Position numbers and translations under genes: made by a program
NCBI GenBank assembly: GCA_021443945.1
Contig: JABUSF010000001.1
Span: 60,548 to 69,599 of the forward strand
Direction of reading: 5' to 3'
DNA length: 9,052 nucleotides
Origin: Ileibacterium sp.
GTDB taxonomy: Bacteria > Bacillota_I > Bacilli_A > Erysipelotrichales > Erysipelotrichaceae
The notes under the pieces: model-generated
Seen by the model: the letters and a program-made list of their open reading frames with translations, nothing else
What the model was told of the DNA's origin: nothing
The model's database searches: none
In this document: positions 1-4,690 of the stretch, piece by piece
Position numbering within the stretch: the stretch's first letter is position 1
Layout of the letters: every line of letters starts with the position of its first letter

Positions 1-226
1 TTTTTTTAAAGTAAATAGATAGACAAATCAGGCGGATTCTGAATCGAATAGCCGGTGATATAAAAAAACAATCTTGATAGTTGTATATATTCAAATCTTA
101 GGGAGAAAAGTACTGGGATCGGCAAGAAAAGTATCAAATCATCCTAAAAATGGCTGTCCGGGAATCGGCTAAAAGCATAACACCTTTAAAATTGCAACAA
201 AAAATACTTGAGTCATAAGAAAAAAC
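1..226. other. AT-rich intergenic leader, no gene seen
   Basis: I see no credible coding region on either strand. The opening run of T residues (1-7) could be the tail of a terminator for a gene to the left of the window, but the stem would lie outside, so this cannot be checked. Two similar short words, GGGATCGGC (115-123) and GGGAATCGGCT (160-170), lie 45 bp apart. I recognise no riboswitch or T-box signature here. Confidence 0.5.
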
Positions 227-257
227 AGTAAAGCTTTACTCTTCATTATGCTAGAAT
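227..257 (+). promoter_or_regulatory. Promoter with palindromic operator before malQ-like gene
   Basis: TAGAAT at 252-257 is preceded by TG-C (249-251), giving an extended -10 element. No good -35 hexamer lies at the correct distance. The -35 region is instead covered by AGTAAAGCTTTACT (227-240), a perfect 14-bp palindrome. This arrangement is typical of a promoter held by a dimeric regulator bound over the -35 region. Transcription would begin near 263, leaving a leader of about 40 nt with the ribosome binding site AAGGGGAG (292-299) six bases before the ATG at 306. The regulator is unknown. Confidence 0.5.
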
Positions 258-305
258 AAGAGCGTAAAGGAAGATTTGTAAGAGATTGTAAAAGGGGAGT
301 GTTCT

Positions 306-1778
306 ATGAAAAAAGCTGGGATCATGCTGCCGCTCTTCTCTGTCCCTGGAAATCAGGGAATTGGAGATCTCGGGCAGAAGACATTAACAATGATCAATGC
401 CATCGCTGATGCTGGTTACAGTGTCTGGGCGATGCTGCCTTTGTCACCGACGGCAGATAATAATCCATATCATCCCATTTCCAGCTTTGCAGGCGACCCG
501 GTTTACATTAATATTGACCGGCTGGCGGAAATGGGACTGCTGACGCAGAGCAGCATCGTGAACTGCAACAAGTTCAAGGACTTTGTGGATTACGATACCG
601 TTCGGCAGTTTAAGGAACCGTATTTTTTGAGGGCGTTCAAAGCGTTCCGCAAAAACTATCAGGAATATAAAAAGGAATTTGAAGCCTTTAAGCGGGAAGC
701 CTTCTGGCTGAATGCCTGGACGGCTTATGAAGTGTTCCGTTACAACTACAACAATGAAGGCTGGAGCCATTGGGAAGAAGAATACCGCAACTGGCCCGAA
801 AAGCAGGAGATTACTTTGCGGGATCACGTCGAGCGTATTTTCTACATCCAGTTTCTGCAGTTTGTGTTCTACAAACAGTTCAAGGAAGTGGTGGCTCACG
901 CCAAGGAAAAAGGGCTGGATTTAATGATCACTCTGCCGTTTTTCCAGATGACAGACTCTGCAGAAGTCTGGACCAGCAAAAAAGACTATATGATCCATCC
1001 GGATGGAACGGTTGCTGAATATGTGGGTATTCCGCCTGAAGTGCCCGGAAACCCCGGTGAAGTTCTGGATATGCCGGTTTACAATCTGGATCAGATGTCT
1101 GCTGAACGCTTCAAACGGTTCCGAGATCGTGTCAGCTGGCTGGCCAAGTCCTATAAGTATATTAATATTTCACAGTTCAAGGCCTTGGACGTGTTCTGGA
1201 AAGTTCCAAAAGGTCTGGAATCCAGATTTGGAACATGGAAAGACGGCCCAGGACTGGATTTGCTGGAACTGCTGAAATCCGATAATCCGGATACAATTTT
1301 CCTGGCAGAAGACACAGGCCCTCACAGACCGGCGTTAAGCGTCATGGAAACAGAAATGGGAATCCCAACCATGGACGTTCTGGAAAACAGAATGGAAACC
1401 AAGACCCTCAAGCGGCCGGCGCTTCCAAATTCAGTTCTCTATACCTCCATCTATACGCAGCCATCTCTGGAAGAAGATTATGTCAGCTTCTCCAACAACA
1501 AGAGAATTGCCCTTCGCCGCTTCTTCAAAAAACGCGATTATCAGCACCGCTCGTTTCACGATCTGATCGTCAACTACGCTCTGGATTCCGATGCGGAAAT
1601 GGTCATTCTGAACATGACCGACCTGCTGGGTGCCAAAACGCCTGCCTTCCTGCGCTGGGACGTAGAAGGAGAACAGAAAGACTGGGCCTGGAAGATTAAG
1701 GATTTCAAAACACTGCCTTCCGAATTGAAGAAAACCACTCCGTGGCTGGAAGAAGCAGGCCGTTTGAAGGAAGAATAG
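306..1778 (+). CDS. malQ: GH77 4-alpha-glucanotransferase homologue, probable pseudoenzyme
   Basis: The 490-residue protein is about the normal length for bacterial MalQ (amylomaltase), a cytoplasmic enzyme that transfers glucan segments between maltodextrins. The fold signature is clear: PGNQGIGDLG (14-23), NNPYHPISSFAGDP (52-65), DSAEVW (217-222), GIPPE (241-245), LAEDTG (333-338) and a C-terminal NMTDLLG (436-442). Of the three catalytic carboxylates, only the acid/base Glu survives (E335). The family motif R-[IVL]-D-H-F-R-G-F reads NISQFKAL (287-294), so the nucleophile Asp is S289. The motif THDND reads YTQPS from 383, so the transition-state Asp is T384. The Trp of the GQ-W-GNP loop is also missing (GEVLDMPVYN, 251-260). 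The frame is intact and codon use resembles its neighbours, so it is not a decaying pseudogene. The start is supported by AAGGGGAG six bases upstream. It is monocistronic, with no glycogen or maltose genes beside it. Family assignment is secure; loss of activity is inferred. Confidence 0.9.
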   Translation: MKKAGIMLPLFSVPGNQGIGDLGQKTLTMINAIADAGYSVWAMLPLSPTADNNPYHPISSFAGDPVYINIDRLAEMGLLTQSSIVNCNKFKDFVDYDTVRQFKEPYFLRAFKAFRKNYQEYKKEFEAFKREAFWLNAWTAYEVFRYNYNNEGWSHWEEEYRNWPEKQEITLRDHVERIFYIQFLQFVFYKQFKEVVAHAKEKGLDLMITLPFFQMTDSAEVWTSKKDYMIHPDGTVAEYVGIPPEVPGNPGEVLDMPVYNLDQMSAERFKRFRDRVSWLAKSYKYINISQFKALDVFWKVPKGLESRFGTWKDGPGLDLLELLKSDNPDTIFLAEDTGPHRPALSVMETEMGIPTMDVLENRMETKTLKRPALPNSVLYTSIYTQPSLEEDYVSFSNNKRIALRRFFKKRDYQHRSFHDLIVNYALDSDAEMVILNMTDLLGAKTPAFLRWDVEGEQKDWAWKIKDFKTLPSELKKTTPWLEEAGRLKEE

Positions 1779-1804
1779 TTCTTTGGACGGATTTTCAGGA
1801 TGCT

Positions 1805-1830
1805 GAATCCGTTATGTGAATCCGTTATGT
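1805..1830. repeat. 13-bp perfect tandem duplication
   Basis: GAATCCGTTATGT occurs twice head to tail (1805-1817 and 1818-1830) just after the malQ-like stop codon. Each copy contains AATCCG, which can pair with CGGATT at 1788-1793, so the transcript could form either of two alternative weak hairpins before the terminator. It looks like a slippage duplication in non-coding DNA. Confidence 0.85.
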
Positions 1831-1840
1831 AAAGTGCGCA

Positions 1841-1872
1841 AAACCCACAGTTGCATATGACTGTGGGTTTTT
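1841..1872 (+). terminator. Rho-independent terminator of malQ-like gene
   Basis: AAACCCACAG (1841-1850) pairs perfectly with CTGTGGGTTT (1861-1870) around a 10-base loop, and the right arm runs into a short T tract (1868-1872). The stem lies 62 bp after the stop codon. The A run on the left arm means it could also stop transcription from the opposite strand. Confidence 0.85.
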
Positions 1873-1892
1873 ATGTGGGATGAAATATAATG

Positions 1893-1921
1893 TTGACATA
1901 AAGGAAATGTGGATTGAATTA
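1893..1921 (+). promoter_or_regulatory. Possible promoter of the DUF308 gene
   Basis: A perfect -35 hexamer TTGACA lies at 1893-1898, but the -10 is weak. The best candidates are TTGAAT (1914-1919, 15-bp spacing) and GAATTA (1916-1921, 17-bp spacing). A perfect TATAAT also occurs at 1886-1891, but I see no -35 element before it because the preceding terminator occupies that position. A separate transcript is likely because a strong terminator precedes this point. Confidence 0.4.
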
Positions 1922-1941
1922 AGTCTGCATTAGGAGGTTGT

Positions 1942-2463
1942 ATGAATAAATCACTTGGCTGGGTTAAGATTCTGTATATTCTGATGGCGGTTCTCTATAT
2001 TATCGCTGGTATTACATTCTTCGTTAACCCGATTACATCTGAAGTTGTTCTGGGAACATTCATCGGTGCGATGATGGTTGTTTACGGAATTATGATGGTT
2101 GTCGCTTATTTCACTGCTTCAAACTTCAAATCTGTCTGGGCTCTGCTTCTCGGTATTGCTCTGATCGTTTTAGGTCTTGTTGTCTGGACAAACCTGTTTG
2201 ATTCTATGAACGTCATTGGCGTATTCGTAGGTATTGCCTTCCTGTTCTCTGGAGCTTATAAAACTTATGCCTCCTTCCAGTTCAAAGATCTTGGCCTTCC
2301 AGGATGGGTTTGGATTCTGATTACTGGAATCGCCACTCTGATCGTTGGCGGAATTATGGTCTTCAATCCATCTGTATCCGGCGGATACTTCACAATTCTG
2401 GTTGGAGCTTCCTTCCTGACGGATGGTATTGCCGATCTGATTCTTGGTCTGACTGCATTCTAA
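1942..2463 (+). CDS. DUF308/HdeD-family six-helix membrane protein
   Basis: This 173-residue integral membrane protein has six predicted helices, at roughly 8-28, 36-56, 64-83, 90-107, 120-140 and 148-170. It shows the threefold internal pattern of the DUF308/HdeD family. Each pair of helices carries a Gly-rich turn: GITFFVNP (23-30) and GGIMVFNP (136-143) sit at equivalent places in the first and third units. HdeD of Escherichia coli contributes to acid resistance at high cell density, but most Firmicutes members are uncharacterised, so no specific role is claimed. The start is set by AGGAGG at 1932-1937, four bases upstream. It appears monocistronic, between two terminators. Codons end in T unusually often (GTT, GCT, TCT) compared with the pot genes, which may reflect higher expression or a different history. 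Confidence 0.87.
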   Translation: MNKSLGWVKILYILMAVLYIIAGITFFVNPITSEVVLGTFIGAMMVVYGIMMVVAYFTASNFKSVWALLLGIALIVLGLVVWTNLFDSMNVIGVFVGIAFLFSGAYKTYASFQFKDLGLPGWVWILITGIATLIVGGIMVFNPSVSGGYFTILVGASFLTDGIADLILGLTAF

Positions 2464-2475
2464 AATCTCACATTT

Positions 2476-2498
2476 GCTTCCTTCGGGAAGCTTTTTTT
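2476..2498 (+). terminator. Strong UUCG-tetraloop terminator of the DUF308 gene
   Basis: GCTTCC (2476-2481) pairs with GGAAGC (2486-2491) around the extra-stable loop TTCG with a C-G closing pair, followed directly by seven T residues (2492-2498). It begins 12 bp after the stop codon. Confidence 0.93.
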
Positions 2499-2845
2499 AT
2501 TGGAAGCGGGAAAGAAGGCCGGGGCTGAAAGTTCTCTCGAACCCTGAGAAGCATCAAGAAATCCACGAAAGGCAGAGGAGAAGAAACCACAGGAAAGAAA
2601 GGGAAGAGCTGATTTTAAAGGCGGCAGATCCCGGGGACAGGCCTGCCGCAGCCTGCGCGGGTTCTTTCTGAATCCCTGCGGAAAACCGGTCTTTGCAGAG
2701 GGATGCAAAACAGCGGCTGTCTGGAAAGAAGAATCTCAAAACGCTTTAGTTCCTAAGCCTGTTTTATGTCTGCTCCGGATCATTGGCGATACCGCATAAG
2801 ATGAGGATGATGGGGGGATCGGGAAAGCAAAGAAGACTGAAAAGA
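2499..2845. other. Convergent gene-free gap with GC-rich hairpins
   Basis: This stretch lies between two genes that point at each other. Several short open frames cross it on both strands, but none has a ribosome binding site or a recognisable family. The DNA from about 2550 to 2620 is strongly purine-rich on the plus strand. It is followed by inverted repeats: GCGGCAG (2621-2627) with CTGCCGC (2643-2649), CCGCAG (2646-2651) with CTGCGG (2676-2681), and TTTGCA (2692-2697) with TGCAAA (2704-2709). The first two share bases and cannot form together. I do not recognise 6S, SRP, RNase P or tmRNA signatures and find no clear promoter. It could be a small RNA, decayed gene remains or simply spacer. 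Confidence 0.45.
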
Positions 2846-2879
2846 TTAAAAAACAGGCACCCGTCATTGGGGTGCCTGT
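2846..2879 (-). terminator. Rho-independent terminator of popT
   Basis: A 10-bp perfect stem, ACAGGCACCC (2853-2862) with GGGTGCCTGT (2870-2879), has a 7-base loop. Read on the minus strand it is followed at once by TTTTTT and AAT (2853 down to 2846), 23 bp after the popT stop codon. On the plus strand it is followed by CGTTTTT, so it may also act weakly in that direction as a convergent stop. Confidence 0.88.
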
Positions 2880-2902
2880 GCGTTTTTAAAAGAGATTGTT
2901 TT

Positions 2903-3769
2903 TTACATTTTGGCCAGCCGGTCTGCTGCAAACCAGCCAAGTCCGAAGACGGCAATGCCAATCACCAGCTGAAGGATGGAGAAGCCAGCCCAGTCGGTTT
3001 TCAGCAGGATGGCCACCGGACTGGCAGAGATCAGTCCGATGATGCCCCAGTAAGCAGGAACTTTCCATTTGGCAAAAATCCATTCGATGAGTTTGGCAAT
3101 GGCAAAGATTCCCACGACCATGCCAAAGGCAAAAGGAATTCCGACTCCCGCACACCACAGAAGATTTGGCAGGTCGAAGTGAATCAGACTGTCAATTCCC
3201 AGGGAGATGGTGTTCAGGATGGGCTGATAGTATCCCATGAGCATGAGCATCATAGATCCGGATACACCAGGAATGACCATGGTGGCGGCGGAAATGACGC
3301 CGACAATAAACAGCATCACAATTCCGAACAGATCCAGTTTGATCTGCACATCATGGCCGGAACCTTCTCCAAGAAGGGCGGTAAAGACAATAAAGGCAAA
3401 GAACAGAACAAAAGGAATCACTGTTTTGGCACTGAGGCGGGAGCCTTTTACGTTTTGGGTAATACTGGGCAGAGATCCAAGAATCAGACCGCAGAATGCA
3501 AGGTTGGTGGGGATAGGGTAATACTCCAGCAGGAATGTAAAGACTTTGGACAGCAGCAGAATAGCCAGGACAATTCCGATGCCGATCCATAAGAGAAACC
3601 GCCAGATTTTTTTCCAGTCGGAAAACAGGTGGGTGATGGAGTAAATCAGCTTATCGTAAATCCCCATGGACACCATCATGGTGCCTCCGGAGACTCCGGG
3701 AATGATATTGGCAACGCCAATAACAGCCCCTTTCAGCAGATCTCCAATCGTTGAAGAACGTTCGTTCAT
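2903..3769 (-). CDS. popT: DUF368 (PopT) polyprenyl-phosphate transporter
   Basis: This 288-residue polytopic membrane protein carries the family hallmark twice, NIIPGVSGGT (21-30) and MVIPGVSGSM (164-173). The repeat places two re-entrant PGVSG elements in pseudosymmetric halves. DUF368 proteins were reported as PopT, one of two widespread families that recycle undecaprenyl phosphate, the lipid carrier for cell wall and surface glycan synthesis, across the cytoplasmic membrane. The open frame extends upstream to 3928, but I start at 3769. There AAGGAG (3781-3786, minus strand) lies 11 bases before the ATG, the protein begins with the usual MNERSS lead into the first motif, and the promoter maps inside the longer version. 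It stands alone, is divergent from the pot operon and ends in a good terminator. The transport role comes from the family, not from this sequence. Confidence 0.9.
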   Translation of the reverse strand: MNERSSTIGDLLKGAVIGVANIIPGVSGGTMMVSMGIYDKLIYSITHLFSDWKKIWRFLLWIGIGIVLAILLLSKVFTFLLEYYPIPTNLAFCGLILGSLPSITQNVKGSRLSAKTVIPFVLFFAFIVFTALLGEGSGHDVQIKLDLFGIVMLFIVGVISAATMVIPGVSGSMMLMLMGYYQPILNTISLGIDSLIHFDLPNLLWCAGVGIPFAFGMVVGIFAIAKLIEWIFAKWKVPAYWGIIGLISASPVAILLKTDWAGFSILQLVIGIAVFGLGWFAADRLAKM

Positions 3770-3820
3770 ATGTATTTGATCTCCTTCCAGTTTGGTTTTA
3801 ATTGAAAACGCAATGAGTAT

Positions 3821-3848
3821 ATCATATTGGGCAGTTTGACTTTGTAAA
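3821..3848 (-). promoter_or_regulatory. popT promoter
   Basis: On the minus strand, TTTACA (3843-3848) and TATGAT (3821-3826) are separated by 16 bp, each matching five of six consensus bases. Transcription would start near 3814, giving a leader of about 45 nt with AAGGAG at 3781-3786. A short inverted repeat, GTTTTAATTGAAAAC (3795-3809), sits just after the start point. Confidence 0.65.
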
Positions 3849-3877
3849 GATAAGGTAAAATGCAAACCCCTAAAATA

Positions 3878-3892
3878 AGGAAAGCGTTTCCT
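3878..3892. promoter_or_regulatory. cre-like palindrome
   Basis: AGGAAAGCGTTTCCT is a perfect 6-3-6 inverted repeat around GCG. Its core AAAGCGTTT is that of LacI/GalR-type operators, including the catabolite-responsive cre element bound by CcpA, but the outer T...A positions of the consensus are not matched. It lies about 30 bp upstream of the popT -35 box. A second, less symmetric copy of the core is at 3994-4007. Binding is inferred only from sequence. Confidence 0.35.
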
Positions 3893-4031
3893 GAAGGGAA
3901 AGTAAATCTTTGTGACCATGGATTCCATCCAAAGGGTGAACGTTTTGAAAGAACGCCTGCCAGGCGGATGCGGAAAGCCTGCAAAAGCGATACATAAAGC
4001 GTTTTGAGTGAATCAGGCTGGAAAACTTTTT

Positions 4032-4048
4032 GTTTACTATTTCCAAAC
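4032..4048. promoter_or_regulatory. Distal copy of the 17-bp operator-like motif
   Basis: GTTTACTATTTCCAAAC ends 7 bp upstream of the pot -35 box. It shares 12 of 17 positions with the perfect palindrome at 4109-4125, including the full GTTTA left arm and AAAC right end. The two copies start 77 bp apart and bracket the promoter, as expected for an autoregulated operon with two operators. This is a pattern-based inference. Confidence 0.45.
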
Positions 4049-4055
4049 ATTTTGG

Positions 4056-4083
4056 TTGAAAACGGCACAAATACAGATATAAT
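4056..4083 (+). promoter_or_regulatory. Promoter of the regulator-pot operon
   Basis: TTGAAA (4056-4061) and a perfect TATAAT (4078-4083) are separated by 16 bp. Transcription would start near 4090, leaving a leader of about 50 nt before the regulator ATG at 4139. No terminator is seen between the regulator and the end of potCD, so this promoter probably drives all four genes. Confidence 0.8.
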
Positions 4084-4108
4084 AAGTGTGCTTTATATTG
4101 AACAATTA

Positions 4109-4125
4109 GTTTAGGAATACTAAAC
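4109..4125. promoter_or_regulatory. Palindromic operator in the pot leader
   Basis: GTTTAG (4109-4114) and CTAAAC (4120-4125) form a perfect inverted repeat around GAATA. The site lies downstream of the transcription start and directly touches the regulator's ribosome binding site (AGGAGG, 4126-4131). A bound repressor would block elongation or initiation; a hairpin at this place in the RNA could also affect ribosome access. The likely binder is the XRE protein encoded next, by analogy with other autoregulated XRE/cupin repressors. Confidence 0.55.
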
Positions 4126-4138
4126 AGGAGGCTGCGAT

Positions 4139-4675
4139 ATGGATATTGGCTCCAAGATCCGTGATCTTCGCAAAGCCAGCGGTCTGACGCTGGAAGAGCT
4201 TGCCAGCCGTTCAGAACTGACCAAGGGCTTTTTAAGCCAGGTGGAACGGAATCTGACGTCCCCCTCGATTTCCACTCTGGATGACATTCTGGAAGCATTG
4301 GGCACCAATCTGCCGGAGTTTTTCCAGGAGAAATCGGCCGGCCAGATTGTGTTTGGCAAAGAAGATTATTTTGTTGACGAACGGGAAGAGTACTCCATTG
4401 AATGGATCGTTCCCAACGCCCAGAAAAATGAAATGGAACCTATACTGCTTCATCTGAAGCCTTACGGTAAAAGCTTTGCGACGGCCAACCATCAGGGCGA
4501 GGAGTTTGGCTATGTCCTCAAGGGAACCATCTGGATTCAGATGGAAGGCGGCGCAAAAATCAAGGTTCAGGCAGGAGAAACCTTCTACCTGGATGGCGAG
4601 CAGTCACATACGCTGGTCAATGCCTCTTCAGCAGCGGCCAAAGTGATTTGGGTTTCAACACCCCCGGTTTTTTGA
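4139..4675 (+). CDS. XRE/cupin regulator, PuuR-like, of the pot operon
   Basis: This 178-residue DNA-binding protein has an N-terminal XRE helix-turn-helix (about 5-61; recognition region near LTKGFLSQVERN, 27-38) and a C-terminal cupin (about 105-175). The cupin resembles PuuR, the putrescine-responsive repressor of Escherichia coli: the first motif reads HQGEEFGYVLKG (118-129), close to PuuR's HQGEE-GTVLEG, and both proteins end in TP-x-x-F. Of the four usual cupin metal ligands, H118, E122 and H157 are present while the first His is A116. The second motif also lacks the usual Pro and Gly (D152, E154). Ligand binding without metal is therefore possible. The start has AGGAGG seven bases upstream. 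The stop is 15 bp before potA, so it is cotranscribed with the transporter. I infer that it senses polyamines and controls this operon, most likely as a repressor. Confidence 0.9.
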   Translation: MDIGSKIRDLRKASGLTLEELASRSELTKGFLSQVERNLTSPSISTLDDILEALGTNLPEFFQEKSAGQIVFGKEDYFVDEREEYSIEWIVPNAQKNEMEPILLHLKPYGKSFATANHQGEEFGYVLKGTIWIQMEGGAKIKVQAGETFYLDGEQSHTLVNASSAAAKVIWVSTPPVF

Positions 4676-4690
4676 GAAAGGATCCCCCAT

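Noticed and set aside
306..1778. Calling the malQ-like gene a pseudogene
   Set aside because: The frame is uninterrupted and full length, with promoter, ribosome binding site and terminator. Residue replacements at the active site fit a maintained pseudoenzyme better than decay.
2460..2739. Short open frames in the convergent gap (2460-2708 minus, 2554-2739 minus, 2474-2671 plus)
   Set aside because: None has a ribosome binding site or family signature, and two run through the DUF308-gene terminator.
2783..3592. 269-codon plus-strand open frame opposite popT
   Set aside because: Low-complexity Gln/His/Asn/Gly-rich translation; the minus strand holds a clear DUF368 protein with duplicated PGVSG motifs.
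3795..3809. GTTTTAATTGAAAAC as a third copy of the pot operator motif
   Set aside because: It is 15 bp, not 17, and the internal conserved bases do not align; it is a simple AT-rich inverted repeat.
3770..3928. Upstream extension of popT starting at 3928
   Set aside because: No ribosome binding site at 3928, the added 53 residues are not hydrophobic family sequence, the -35/-10 pair lies within it, and 3769 has AAGGAG correctly placed.
3954..3966. CGCCTGCCAGGCG inverted repeat as a terminator or RNA hairpin
   Set aside because: The arms are separated by one base, too tight for a full RNA loop, and no T run follows on either strand.
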